A model generated the notes under the pieces. It made no database searches and had not been told where the DNA came from. It saw nothing but the letters and a program-made list of their open reading frames with translations. Shown here in pieces: positions 32,954 to 42,781 of a stretch of 64,000 bases of DNA. The position numbers and the translations under genes are program-made. Origin of the DNA: Croceimicrobium sp965228705 (lineage in GTDB: Bacteria > Bacteroidota > Bacteroidia > Flavobacteriales > Schleiferiaceae). The stretch's first letter is position 1. Every line of letters begins with the position of its first letter. The stretch lies in contig NZ_OZ245832.1 of NCBI RefSeq assembly GCF_965228705.1, positions 992,001-1,056,000 of the forward strand, read 5' to 3'.

Positions 32954-34975
32954 TTATAAGTTGGAATACTTTTCTCCGTAGCGCAACATCTGCTCTAAGA
33001 AGTCAGTAGGGAACTCGAGTTCAACATCAATAATCTCCTCACCCTTATAAACCGGTTTCATTTCAGGTTGAATGAAACCCGCATAAGGAGCGATATGCAA
33101 TTTCTCAGTACGTTGTAGAACCTCTTCGTGAATGGCCTGATCCACCTTCACTCCATAGTTCTCCACTAAATTACGGCCAGCCTGATAATCGCCTTGGGAT
33201 TTTACACGTTGAATCTCACGAAGTTGCTTGCCGAAAATCTCACGCAAGGCATCGTAATCATTAATTACGAAATAGGTCTTGCCATCAATTACCTTACGTT
33301 CAATCACATTATTCTCTGCGCCCATTTCAAAGGCCCAGGCAGCAACTAATTGACGGTTACGCATATGATCTTCTTCGATATTCTCACCCAAATTCAGGCG
33401 CCGTAACTGCAGCATCAAGCCATTGCGGATGTAATTATCGTATTCCGCTTTACCGGCCTCCAGGCTTTCCATTAAACCTAGCTCCAGCATTTTAGGATCC
33501 ATTATAAAGTAAAGTGCAACTAAATCAGCACGGGCTTCTTCCAAGGTGCTGGAGTAGTTTTTCAAGGTCTCCTTGGGAGTATGCACATCTTTTTCTAGTT
33601 TCCCGGAAGCGTGGCCTACTACCTCATGCAGAGCAGTGTGCATTTTAGAGCTAATCGCTCCGTATTTCTTAGCACGTTCTAATTCCTCGGTACTAAAGGC
33701 AAATTCCTCAAGGAAACCTTCCCCGCGGGCATTTTCATAAGCCCCTTCAATATTGGTGAGGCTAATCGATTTAGAACCATGCTCTACGCGAATCCAGTTG
33801 GCATTCGGCAGGTTAACCCCAATAGGAGTTGAAGGAGTCGTTGCCCCAGCCTCACCAACAACATTAATCATGCGATAGGATACGCCTACCACCTTTTCCT
33901 TTTTATGTTGGTCCATAATCGGACTGTTATCCTCGAAGAATTGGATATTATCCGAAATCACCTTCATTTTTTCACTGGCATCCATATCCTTTACCTGAAC
34001 CACAGTTTCATAAGTTGCTTTATAACCAAGCGGATCGTGGTACACTTCGATAAAGGAATTAATATAGTCTACCGTGCTAGCGGTATCCTGCACCCAGGCA
34101 ATATTATACTCATCCCATTTATTGAGATCTCCACTTTGGTAGTATTCGATCAAAAGACCCAAAGCCTTGGCCTGCTGCTCATTTTCAGCTACCCCTTGGG
34201 CCAATTCCAACCAATGAATAATCTTCTTAATGGCGGGTCCGTATAAACCTTCCGCATGCCAGGTTTTCTCCACCAAGGTTCCGTTTTCGCGAACCAATTT
34301 GGAGTTTAAGCCATAGCTAATTGGGGTGCTGTCTTTAGGATTCATCTGAGCTTTATAAAAGGCCGTGGCCTCCGTTTCCGTGATATCTGGATCATAGAAA
34401 TTTACTGCGGATGCCAGCAATAAATCATGATTAGGATCCTTACTTACGCCCTTGCTATCTTCGGTATTGAAAATTACGGCCATCGCCTCTTCACTTAAGC
34501 TGGCGCCACTCTTTTCCAATAAAGATTCCAAATAGGCCTGATCAAATTCGGGCTTTAGTTTGGCATGGCTGTAATGATGATGAATACCATTGCTAAAGAA
34601 TACACGCTTGGCATAAATCAGGAAATTCTCCCATTGGGCATCTCCTTCACCTTCGTGATTTTTAATAATGGTCTCTAGAGCCTTGCGAATCTCCAAATTA
34701 TGGCGATATAATTGATCCCATAAAATATCGCGACCTTCCAGGCCAGCCTGGGTGAGGTAATAAGCCAGTTTTTTCTGTTGCAGACTTAATTTTTCCCATC
34801 CGGGAACCTGGTATCGCAAAATGCGTAAATCTGCAAATTGCTCAGTTTGCCATTGATAATCAGTGGTCTTTTCAGTCATGGATTCGTTTTCAGCGGGTGT
34901 TTTCTCTTCAGTAGGATTGGTGCAGGCTCCGGCCACTAATAAAGCAGACAGAGTCCAAAGGCTGATTCTTTTCAT
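32954..34975 (-). CDS. Dipeptidyl-peptidase III-like zinc peptidase (M49), lipoprotein
   Basis: A 673-residue enzyme that removes dipeptides from the N-terminus of peptides. A lipobox (LLVAGAC) predicts lipid anchoring in the envelope. The M49 zinc motif is HEVVGH at 450-455 (HExxxGH type, one residue longer than the usual HExxH), with the third ligand in LEEARADLVALY near 480. The length matches bacterial DPP III. It is transcribed ahead of the DUF6340 and terC genes but separated by a terminator. Confidence 0.92.
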   Translation of the reverse strand: MKRISLWTLSALLVAGACTNPTEEKTPAENESMTEKTTDYQWQTEQFADLRILRYQVPGWEKLSLQQKKLAYYLTQAGLEGRDILWDQLYRHNLEIRKALETIIKNHEGEGDAQWENFLIYAKRVFFSNGIHHHYSHAKLKPEFDQAYLESLLEKSGASLSEEAMAVIFNTEDSKGVSKDPNHDLLLASAVNFYDPDITETEATAFYKAQMNPKDSTPISYGLNSKLVRENGTLVEKTWHAEGLYGPAIKKIIHWLELAQGVAENEQQAKALGLLIEYYQSGDLNKWDEYNIAWVQDTASTVDYINSFIEVYHDPLGYKATYETVVQVKDMDASEKMKVISDNIQFFEDNSPIMDQHKKEKVVGVSYRMINVVGEAGATTPSTPIGVNLPNANWIRVEHGSKSISLTNIEGAYENARGEGFLEEFAFSTEELERAKKYGAISSKMHTALHEVVGHASGKLEKDVHTPKETLKNYSSTLEEARADLVALYFIMDPKMLELGLMESLEAGKAEYDNYIRNGLMLQLRRLNLGENIEEDHMRNRQLVAAWAFEMGAENNVIERKVIDGKTYFVINDYDALREIFGKQLREIQRVKSQGDYQAGRNLVENYGVKVDQAIHEEVLQRTEKLHIAPYAGFIQPEMKPVYKGEEIIDVELEFPTDFLEQMLRYGEKYSNL

Positions 34976-35005
34976 GTTCTTGAATTAGTTGCTCGAATAT
35001 AAAGC

Positions 35006-36604
35006 TTAAAGCCGGACAATAGTAAAGCGAAAATCCAATGGATCGAGGTCTTTCAATAGTCTTTGAATAAGGTCTTTTCCATAGCTCGCATAATAGGGCG
35101 ATAGGTTATCATGGCGCTCCTGTAAACCACCTTTTGGAAAGAGGGCTAAATAGGCTCTTTCCAACTTTTCCATCTGCTCGGAAGAACGACGTTTTTCTGC
35201 GCGAATCAGCTTTTTACGCAAATTCTCAATGCCATTCAATTGCTTTTGCCTTTGGGCATTAACAGCTCCCAACATCGAGCGGTCGGTTAATTCGGCAATG
35301 GCCTCCAAATCTTCAAACATCTTTTCCAATTGCTCATCAAAATCCTTGAGCTCGATATCCTTAGGAAAGCGTTTTTTGATATAATTCCGTTTCAGATCAT
35401 TTAAATCCTGAAATAATTCGCGCGGATCCAAATCCAAATCAGCTAAGCGATTACACCATTTCTCCGGACAAAGCAATACTGAGTTTCGCAAGATCAATAA
35501 AGGAAAATGCACGGCTTGATCATCAAACATCGACTTCAATTGAAACCAGTAAGCCAATTCACCTCCCCCGCCTATATAAGCCAGATTAGGTAAAATTACC
35601 TCTTGATATAAAGGACGTAAAACCACATTGGGACTGAATCGCTCCGGGTGATTTTCAAGTTCAGAATTTAAATCGCTCTCACTAAAACGGATATCGGTAT
35701 TCAAAACCAACCATTCGCCATCCTTATATTCAATGCGCTCCCTTAAACCGGGCTTTAAGTAAAAGAGATTAATGGGTCTTGGAAACACTTGAGCAAAATA
35801 CTTATGACCTAAGGCATCGCTTTGCTCTTGCACCTTTCGGTGGATGCGATCTTCAAAGAGATCTGTCTTAAAATGGGGAAGCATTTGCTGCTTTAATTCT
35901 GGTCGATCCGCATCCAAAACGACCAATCCCTCCGATTTAAAGAGCTCATGTACCACCCAGCGGGTAGCCTGACTTAAATTCGGATGTTCGTGATAGCCAT
36001 TACGTAAAATGCTCAGAATTTCTTCGGCCTGCTTGCCAGGACCTAAATGCTCTTCCAACTCGTCGATCACTTTGCCCATCCCGAAAGGTGGCATATGCCC
36101 CACTGGACCTTTAAAGTCATTCACCCATTTTAATCGACCTCCAAAGAGATTGATAAAGGAGATTTCTTCAAAGTCATGATCTTCACTGGCCATCCAGTAA
36201 ATGGGTACAAAATTGTATTCGGGGTACGCTTCTTTGAGTTGTTTACTCAAATTAATGGTACTTACAATCTTATAAATAAAGTATAAGGGGCCCGTGAGGA
36301 TATTTAATTGATGTCCGGTGGTAACCGTAAAGGTCTTATTCGATCTTAGGCTCTCAATATTCTCCAGCAAATCAGCATTAGGCTCAATACCCGTTTCCTG
36401 GTATTGTTGGATTAAACTATCCGCCAAAACTTGACGCTTATCCAAGGGAAAATCCTGGCGCGCCTGGATGCGGGCTTTAAAAGATTTGAGTTCGGGAAAA
36501 TCCGATATATAGTTCTGTAATTGAGGATTATGATCTAAATAGTCGAGGATCAGTTGACTAAAATAACCGGTTTGACGGTAAGGGATACACTCCGATTCTT
36601 TCAT
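35006..36604 (-). CDS. bshC: Bacillithiol biosynthesis cysteine-adding enzyme BshC
   Basis: A 532-residue protein that adds cysteine to glucosaminyl-malate in the last step of bacillithiol synthesis. Family landmarks are TGHQLNILTGPLYFIYKI, YWMASEDHDFEEI (nucleotide-binding HDxxE region), GHMPPFGM and the C-terminal coiled coil followed by LQERHDNLSPYY. The length is normal. It is flanked by the DCC-family thiol oxidoreductase gene upstream and the M49 peptidase downstream, all on the minus strand. Confidence 0.93.
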   Translation of the reverse strand: MKESECIPYRQTGYFSQLILDYLDHNPQLQNYISDFPELKSFKARIQARQDFPLDKRQVLADSLIQQYQETGIEPNADLLENIESLRSNKTFTVTTGHQLNILTGPLYFIYKIVSTINLSKQLKEAYPEYNFVPIYWMASEDHDFEEISFINLFGGRLKWVNDFKGPVGHMPPFGMGKVIDELEEHLGPGKQAEEILSILRNGYHEHPNLSQATRWVVHELFKSEGLVVLDADRPELKQQMLPHFKTDLFEDRIHRKVQEQSDALGHKYFAQVFPRPINLFYLKPGLRERIEYKDGEWLVLNTDIRFSESDLNSELENHPERFSPNVVLRPLYQEVILPNLAYIGGGGELAYWFQLKSMFDDQAVHFPLLILRNSVLLCPEKWCNRLADLDLDPRELFQDLNDLKRNYIKKRFPKDIELKDFDEQLEKMFEDLEAIAELTDRSMLGAVNAQRQKQLNGIENLRKKLIRAEKRRSSEQMEKLERAYLALFPKGGLQERHDNLSPYYASYGKDLIQRLLKDLDPLDFRFTIVRL

Positions 36605-36638
36605 GCGGCTAAAATACTATTAAGGGCTGAAAAGCAGG

Positions 36639-37103
36639 CTAGCTTAGGATCAGAAACAAGAATACAAATAAGTATATCGCCCAAAAGGGTCGAAGGTTCA
36701 AAGGATCGGAGCCAAAAAGCATTTTGGTAATTCTAAAGCAGAAACCTCGATTGGTAGCCATCCATTGGTACAGAGTATCGCTAAAATTTCGGAAGAGTAC
36801 ATTTCTTTGATAGGATCTGTGCATCCAGCGGTATTTTCCCGCCAAATACAAACTGCGATAAGCAGAATCCGGGCCACTGTAAATATGACCGTCGGTATCA
36901 ATTAAACGACTGGCTTCTTTAAAGATTTGGGGATCTAAATCCTCGAATTGATCCAAGGCATTTTGATAGGGCACAAAAATAACTTTGCCCTTCAGCATCT
37001 TATCCCAGTTGCTGGTCCAGAAACGGCAAAAAGAACAATCGCCGTCCCAATACATGCTCACCTGAGCGGGTGGAAACTGTGTTTCTCGAACTTTTTGGAA
37101 CAC
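36639..37103 (-). CDS. DCC-family (DUF393) thiol-disulfide oxidoreductase-like protein
   Basis: A 154-residue protein with a GTG start at 37103. The N-terminal DGDCSFCRFW motif (residues about 20-29) is the DxxCxxC redox signature of DUF393 (DCC proteins). A hydrophobic segment ends the protein (FWAIYLFVFLFLILS), so it is probably a tail-anchored membrane protein. It starts a minus-strand run toward bshC, 34 bases away, which suggests a thiol-redox grouping (inference). Confidence 0.82.
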   Translation of the reverse strand: MFQKVRETQFPPAQVSMYWDGDCSFCRFWTSNWDKMLKGKVIFVPYQNALDQFEDLDPQIFKEASRLIDTDGHIYSGPDSAYRSLYLAGKYRWMHRSYQRNVLFRNFSDTLYQWMATNRGFCFRITKMLFGSDPLNLRPFWAIYLFVFLFLILS

Positions 37104-37131
37104 TTCACTTTTTAAGCGAAGTTACGCGGAA

Positions 37132-37272
37132 TTAAGCAGTTTGCTTATCCATTTCAAATTGAAAACTACGCTCTTGATCGCGCAGCATTTTTCCTTGACT
37201 AATGGAGAGGGTCCTCCCTTCATTACTCACATAGTCTTTGACCTCTAAAGCTAATTGTAGCCAGTTCCTCAT
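37132..37272 (-). CDS. Possible 46-residue small protein
   Basis: An ATG-initiated frame reads MRNWLQLALEVKDYV and ends RDQERSFQFEMDKQTA. It is charged and predicted helical, without a signal or membrane segment. It sits in the gap upstream of the DCC gene, 28 bases from its start. No family recognised. The codon use looks like that of its neighbours, which favours a real gene, but chance cannot be excluded. Confidence 0.45.
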   Translation of the reverse strand: MRNWLQLALEVKDYVSNEGRTLSISQGKMLRDQERSFQFEMDKQTA

Positions 37273-37514
37273 GGTTGTTGTTTTCACCGAAAATAGTCAA
37301 CCACGGAATAAAATACAAGTATTTCACGAACATATATTCCTTACCAGTTCTGGCTTTCGTGAAAATCAATGAAAAAGTTAGAGTTGATTTGCAGCGATTT
37401 TCATAGCAAAAATTTGAAGGACAGTTATTAACAAGTGCCTGTTAATTAAGCTATTTCGATCTTCAAATTTTCGAGGCCTCTATTTTGTATTGCTATTTCT
37501 CTCTTGTAAAAAAA

Positions 37515-38378
37515 TTAGAGCGGAAAAGTTTGCAGTGCCCGGTTGTAGGCCGACTCAAAAGCCAGCATATCTACCCCATGGGCCACCTTTTTTTCATTGA
37601 AATAGCTGAGTAATTTCTCGGTAGGCATATTGCCAATGAGATCATCTGCGGCCATTGGGCAACCACCGTAACCTTTAATGGCTCCATCAAAGCGCCGACA
37701 ACCTTTAGCATAAGCCGTATCTACCTTTTCCCGCCAATTATGAGCATGGGTATGCAAATGGGCACCAAACTCCACTTGTGGGAAGGCAGGGATTAAGCTT
37801 CCAAACAAATGCGCGATGCTTTCTGGATTGGAGGTACCAATGGTATCTGATAGAGACAGGATCTTAACTCCACGATCCGCCAAAGCAGCACAAAAATCCT
37901 CAACTATGCTTACTGACCAGGCCTCGCGATAGGGATTCCCGAATCCCATGCTTACATAAACAACCAATTGCTTATTCTGCTTGGCGCTGAGCTCTAAAAG
38001 CTCTTCCACCAATTCCCGGCTCTCGGCAATGGTTTTATTGGTATTACGCTTTTGGAATACTTCCGAAACTGAAAAGGGATAACCCAGATATTCGATTTCA
38101 TCATAAGCAGCAGCTTCTTGCGCTCCTCTTAGATTAGCCACAATGGCTAGTAATTGGGTTTGGGTACGGCTCAAGTCCAGATTAGCCAGAACTTCTTTGG
38201 TGTCCCTAAGCTGTGGAATAGCCTTGGGAGAAACAAAACTGCCAAAATCCAAACTATGAAAGCCTACCTCCAGCAAAGACTGGAGATAGGCTACTTTATT
38301 TTGTGTTGGTATAAAATCGTGAAGGCCCTGCATGGCGTCGCGGGGGCATTCCACAATATCCACGTGATTTGCTGTCAA
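37515..38378 (-). CDS. Hydroxymethylglutaryl-CoA lyase
   Basis: A 287-residue TIM-barrel enzyme that splits HMG-CoA into acetyl-CoA and acetoacetate (leucine breakdown). Motifs: VECPRDAMQGL (catalytic Arg-Asp), FVSPKAIPQ, SLSDTIGTSNP, GAHLHTHAHN (metal-binding His pair) and GYGGCPMAADDLIGN (the loop with the catalytic Cys). The start is uncertain: a TTG at 38378 or a GTG at 38363. The gene stands alone among other minus-strand genes. Confidence 0.9.
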   Translation of the reverse strand: MTANHVDIVECPRDAMQGLHDFIPTQNKVAYLQSLLEVGFHSLDFGSFVSPKAIPQLRDTKEVLANLDLSRTQTQLLAIVANLRGAQEAAAYDEIEYLGYPFSVSEVFQKRNTNKTIAESRELVEELLELSAKQNKQLVVYVSMGFGNPYREAWSVSIVEDFCAALADRGVKILSLSDTIGTSNPESIAHLFGSLIPAFPQVEFGAHLHTHAHNWREKVDTAYAKGCRRFDGAIKGYGGCPMAADDLIGNMPTEKLLSYFNEKKVAHGVDMLAFESAYNRALQTFPL

Positions 38379-38423
38379 TTTTCGCTTTTTTTGATGAGAG
38401 GTTCTGCGAAAGTACTAGCAATT

Positions 38424-39887
38424 TTAAGATTTCGGAACCCTTTTTAAGGCTTCAAGGAAATAGCCCCAAAACTTGCCCACCGATGCAATGTTCACCTTCT
38501 CATCTGGGCTGTGCGGATTCTTAATGGTCGGACCGAAAGAAATCATTTCTAAATTAGGATAATGCTGACCTAAAAGCCCGCATTCCAAACCTGCATGACA
38601 AGCCAATACATTAGGCTCTTCCTTAAATAATTCCACATACAAATCCTTCATCATGCCCAGCATACGAGAGTTTGGATCGAGCTTCCAACCAGGATAAGAA
38701 CCACTGTGCTCCACTTGAGCGCCTAATATTCGCCAAGGCGCCCCTACTGAATCTGCAATATCAAATTTGGCACTTTCACGATCCGAACGCTGTAGGGCTT
38801 TTAAGTTCATCTGCCCCTTGGCTAAGCTCACATGGGCCACATTATTGCTGGTTTCCACCAAATCTTCCACATCAGGACTCATCCGGCGAATGCCATCATG
38901 GGTACATTGTAATGCAGCGCTAAAACGCTGGAAGTCGGTAGCCGTCATTTTTTGAGCCGGTAAATCCACTTTATCCACGGCAATGCGAATATTCGGATCA
39001 GTAGTAGCAAACTCCTTAACCAGAGCAGCACCTAATTCCTTCCAGTATTCTTCGGCCGCAGCTGCTTTATCCTTGCTTACTACTACAATGGCTTCTGCTT
39101 CACGCGGAATGGCATTACGTAAACCTCCCCCTTCGAATTCACTGATGCTCCAGCCGTATTCTTCTTGAGGATCGTAAATCATGCGATTTAAAACCTTATT
39201 GGCATTACCACGACCGTAAACGATATCCATACCGCTATGACCACCAAAAAGACCTTCTACCTTCACCTGGAAAGCTTGTTCCGTAGCGGCATCGGTAGCC
39301 TCTTCTTCATAGTTCCAGTTTACATCAGTATCAATACCTCCGGCACAACCAATGCTAAGTTCATCGTCATCTTCGGTATCGAGGTTCATCAAAATATCAC
39401 CACTCAAGAAACCGGCTTGTAAATGATGCGCACCGGTCATGCCTGCTTCCTCATCCGTGGTAAACAGAGCTTCTAAAGCGGGATGTTCAATATCCTTAGA
39501 GGCTAATACAGCCATAATCGAAGCTACCCCAATACCATTATCTGCACCCAGAGTGGTTCCACGGGCCTTCACCCATTCCCCATCTATGTACATATTGATT
39601 CCTTGCGTTTCGAAATCAAAGTCGGTGTCTTTGTTCTTTTGGCAAACCATATCCAAATGCGCCTGTAAAACCACTTTCTTGCGGTCTTCCATACCAGCAC
39701 TGGCAGGTTTTGATACCAGGATATTCCCGATTTCATCTTGTTTCCACTCCAAGCCCAGACTTTTGGCAAAATCGATCATAAAGGCCTGTACCTTTTCTTC
39801 TTTTTTAGAAGGACGTGGAACAGAGTTTAAATCGGCAAAATGCCCCCAAACGGATTGGGGCTCAAGGTTTCTGATTTCTTCAGACAT
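38424..39887 (-). CDS. pepD: Aminoacyl-histidine / cytosol nonspecific dipeptidase (M20C, PepD)
   Basis: A 487-residue zinc dipeptidase. Active-site motifs are QAHLDMVCQKN (first zinc ligand), TLGADNGIGVA (bridging Asp), FTTDEEAGMTGA (catalytic Glu pair), GLFGGHSGMDI, and HAGLECGLL near the C-terminus. The length (about 485) is normal for the M20C group. It cleaves a wide range of dipeptides including carnosine-type Xaa-His. It precedes, on the minus strand, HMG-CoA lyase, and follows the prohibitin gene by 10 bases. Confidence 0.93.
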   Translation of the reverse strand: MSEEIRNLEPQSVWGHFADLNSVPRPSKKEEKVQAFMIDFAKSLGLEWKQDEIGNILVSKPASAGMEDRKKVVLQAHLDMVCQKNKDTDFDFETQGINMYIDGEWVKARGTTLGADNGIGVASIMAVLASKDIEHPALEALFTTDEEAGMTGAHHLQAGFLSGDILMNLDTEDDDELSIGCAGGIDTDVNWNYEEEATDAATEQAFQVKVEGLFGGHSGMDIVYGRGNANKVLNRMIYDPQEEYGWSISEFEGGGLRNAIPREAEAIVVVSKDKAAAAEEYWKELGAALVKEFATTDPNIRIAVDKVDLPAQKMTATDFQRFSAALQCTHDGIRRMSPDVEDLVETSNNVAHVSLAKGQMNLKALQRSDRESAKFDIADSVGAPWRILGAQVEHSGSYPGWKLDPNSRMLGMMKDLYVELFKEEPNVLACHAGLECGLLGQHYPNLEMISFGPTIKNPHSPDEKVNIASVGKFWGYFLEALKRVPKS

Positions 39888-39897
39888 TCGATCTGTT

Positions 39898-40713
39898 TTA
39901 TTGATTTCCTAAAATGATGGGTAGGCCGTCTTTGCCGGAACCCACAACTATTACTTTGGAATTTTTAGACTCCGCCAGTTTTAAGGTGGCGTCAATTCCC
40001 TTCTCTTTTAGAATTTTCTCTGTTAAGGAATTCGAGATAATTTCATTGGCACGCGCTTTACCTTCGGCCTCAATACGCTGACGCTCCGCTTCTTTTCGCG
40101 CTAATTGCAATTTAAACTCATACTCCAATGATGCCTGCTCTTGCTCGAGTTTACGCTCAATGGCCTCTTTTAATTTTGGCGGTAATTTTACCTCTCGAAT
40201 TAAGATCGCATCCAACATCAAATAGTTTTCGCCCATAGGTTCAGCCGTGCGGGTAAAAATCTCATTTTGGATATCCTCTCTTTTCGTTGAATAAAGCTCC
40301 TCGGCATTGTATTTACCTATAACCTCTCGAGCCGCCGATCGGATATAGGGCTTGATAATTTTATCATGGTAGTTGGCCCCAATTTCATCGTGCAAATAGC
40401 CAATTCGATCTTCTTTGGGATAAAAGCGATAGGAAAGATCCAAGGTGATTGTCAGACCATTACGATCCAGGACATCCATTTTACTGAAGCTTTCCATTTT
40501 ACGTACATCGTAGGTATACACTGCGTCCCAGGGCCATTTCACATGGAAACCCTGTCCGTATACTTTATCCTTATCCAAACCGCCTTGGAATTTGCGGAAG
40601 ATTACCGCCTTTTCGCCAGCATTAATGGTATAAGTGATAGAATTCCAGGTGAGGATAACTACCAAAAATGCCACGAAAGCCAGAACGATCAAAAATGTTG
40701 TTCTTTGTTTCAT
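39898..40713 (-). CDS. Prohibitin-family (SPFH/Band 7) membrane protein
   Basis: A 271-residue protein. An N-terminal membrane anchor (FLIVLAFVAFLVVILTW) is followed by the SPFH domain (INAGEKAVIFRKFQGGL, YGQGFHVKWPWD, RSAAREVIGKYNAEELYS). A coiled coil rich in Glu/Ala/Arg (about 180-230) leads to a hydrophobic end (VVGSGKDGLPIILGNQ). SPFH proteins form large membrane microdomain cages that often regulate FtsH-type proteases. It lies 16 bases after the VWA membrane protein gene. Confidence 0.9.
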   Translation of the reverse strand: MKQRTTFLIVLAFVAFLVVILTWNSITYTINAGEKAVIFRKFQGGLDKDKVYGQGFHVKWPWDAVYTYDVRKMESFSKMDVLDRNGLTITLDLSYRFYPKEDRIGYLHDEIGANYHDKIIKPYIRSAAREVIGKYNAEELYSTKREDIQNEIFTRTAEPMGENYLMLDAILIREVKLPPKLKEAIERKLEQEQASLEYEFKLQLARKEAERQRIEAEGKARANEIISNSLTEKILKEKGIDATLKLAESKNSKVIVVGSGKDGLPIILGNQ

Positions 40714-40729
40714 AACCGTTTTATTTGAT

Positions 40730-42766
40730 TTAATAGCGCCCCCAGTATTTGCGGAGGAACCATTCCAGACTAATGAGTATCAAAACTACAAAGAAGAGCT
40801 CCCATTTGGTCAATAATTCCCGCTTAATCTTGCGTTCATTCAATTGCTGAGGGGCTTCCAATTGACTTAAATCAGTCAACAATTGAGGCCAGTCTTTGAG
40901 CTCATAAGCTTTACCCCCACTTTGGCTGGCCATGGCATCCAGCATTTCCCTTCGGGCTCGCAGATCTTGTTGTTCCAAAGAGTTTTCCTGAACCCAAATT
41001 CTGCCTTGCTTTTCATAATCTCGATCACCTAAGCGAGTACTGGCGGTATAGCTGTAAAGTCCGGGCTTTAGACCATCTAATTTCAAGCGATAAATATTCG
41101 ACTCCCGGCTGAAACGGTAATCATAGGTTTCGCCATTGGCTCCACTCAGCTTAAGGCTTAGATCGGACTCATTTACCAAATTACCTCCAGGATTGTAAAG
41201 CTTGGCAATAACCCGCGATGCGGAGCGCTCATACAATTCATTCTCAAATTCAATTTGCAAGGGTTCCTCCCTTTCCTGGGCTTGTAAATAGTGTACCCAC
41301 CGACGGAAAAATTGATCAAAAGCACGACTTTGCTTTTCATTTTTCACATTATACATCCGCCAGGACCAAAAGCCACGGCCTGCGAATAATCCCAGGCGTT
41401 GCCCTTCCCTGCTTCCAGAAATCGCCAATGCTTCATTGCTCTTAACATTGCCAATTTGCTTGTACAAGACTACTTCGGCCCAAGCCGGAACTTCTAAATT
41501 CCCATACAAACCCTCGATGGGAGGCCAGCCTGGGAAAAGGGATTTTTGCTCAGCATCCAGCGCAAATAAACCCAGATTATTGGCGGTTAAAGCAAACTGT
41601 TCTTCCGCATCCGGATTGAGCCCCTTAGCCAAATCCAAACTATGTAAGGCTCTTAAATTAGATTGAGAGCCTGCAATAAATAAAGTAGGGATTCTCTTCT
41701 CAGTAATCTCCTGTACCAGGCTTTCATCCCAGTCAAAGGCCAATAATACTCGTGCCTCTTTTAAATCCAATTCATTGCGATTACGGCAATAATGAATTTC
41801 CCAATTGGCTTCACTTTGGATGGCTCTGCGGAGAGCGGCTACATCCGGATGACTTTGGGGGCTGTAAATCCAAATGGCATAGGCCTCTTTGCGCACCTCA
41901 AAGGCAATCTCCCGGCGGTCGTTGGATGGATTTGCATCGGCTGTCGCCTGAATGAGCGCTATACTATACGATTGTAAGCCCTCCTCTTCAGCGGCTATTT
42001 CTACTATCTGGCTTTCCAGCCAATCCTCACGATTTACCGAGAACTTAGCCTCATGTACCAATTGCTCATCGGAATTTCGAATCTCCAGCTTAAAGCTTGA
42101 TCCGACGGCATTGCGAGCAGCCAGATCAATTTCCAGGCTAAGTTTACGACCTAAACTAAGACTCTTATTGTAGCGCAGGGCCTCAATACCAATATCCCGC
42201 GCCTGCTCTCTATTTCCATATTTGAGGATGTATAATGGCGCATTAGTCTGGGCCGCGAATTGCAAAGGATTTCGCCCCTGATTGTAAATACCGTCACTAA
42301 GCAATACCGTAGCCGCCAGAGGTTCGCCATAAAAGCGATCCTGCACTTCATCTAGTGCCTGATAAATATTGGTAAACTCCGATTCCCTTGCTGAATCCTC
42401 CTCCAGACTTTTGGCAAAAACATAGGAAAAGAGTTGATATTTACTGAGTTGTGACTCTGATTGGTCTGACCATGCAGCTAGCATTGAATCCAAAACGAGG
42501 CTATCCTGATGATAGCGCATGGAACGAGAAACATCTTCTAAAAAAATCAGGCGTGGCTTTAATGCTTGTACTTCACGCTCTACAGTTTGTGGTTTGAGCA
42601 GGAAGAAGCATAGCAGTAAAAGGCCAAAGAAACGCAGGGAAGCCAAGGTCCAGATTTGGCTTTTGGAATACTCCGGTTTGCGGAAATAATAAAAAAAGAG
42701 TCCCAGGCCGATCAAAAGAGCAGCCGGGACTAAATACCAGGGTGAATAGCTAAATGTGATTTCCAT
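40730..42766 (-). CDS. VWA-like membrane protein
   Basis: A 678-residue protein. Two N-terminal membrane helices (about 9-27 and 40-60) are followed by a VWA-like domain with the MIDAS-type motif EDVSRSMRYH (DxSxS, residues about 77-82) and LLSDGIYNQGRNP. The middle has repeated Ig-like or beta domains, and a C-terminal membrane helix ends LEWFLRKYWGRY. The layout resembles BatA/BatB-type aerotolerance and envelope proteins of Bacteroidota. No catalytic site seen. Its operon partner is the prohibitin gene. Confidence 0.75.
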   Translation of the reverse strand: MEITFSYSPWYLVPAALLIGLGLFFYYFRKPEYSKSQIWTLASLRFFGLLLLCFFLLKPQTVEREVQALKPRLIFLEDVSRSMRYHQDSLVLDSMLAAWSDQSESQLSKYQLFSYVFAKSLEEDSARESEFTNIYQALDEVQDRFYGEPLAATVLLSDGIYNQGRNPLQFAAQTNAPLYILKYGNREQARDIGIEALRYNKSLSLGRKLSLEIDLAARNAVGSSFKLEIRNSDEQLVHEAKFSVNREDWLESQIVEIAAEEEGLQSYSIALIQATADANPSNDRREIAFEVRKEAYAIWIYSPQSHPDVAALRRAIQSEANWEIHYCRNRNELDLKEARVLLAFDWDESLVQEITEKRIPTLFIAGSQSNLRALHSLDLAKGLNPDAEEQFALTANNLGLFALDAEQKSLFPGWPPIEGLYGNLEVPAWAEVVLYKQIGNVKSNEALAISGSREGQRLGLFAGRGFWSWRMYNVKNEKQSRAFDQFFRRWVHYLQAQEREEPLQIEFENELYERSASRVIAKLYNPGGNLVNESDLSLKLSGANGETYDYRFSRESNIYRLKLDGLKPGLYSYTASTRLGDRDYEKQGRIWVQENSLEQQDLRARREMLDAMASQSGGKAYELKDWPQLLTDLSQLEAPQQLNERKIKRELLTKWELFFVVLILISLEWFLRKYWGRY

Positions 42767-42781
42767 TTGCAGATGCGGACC

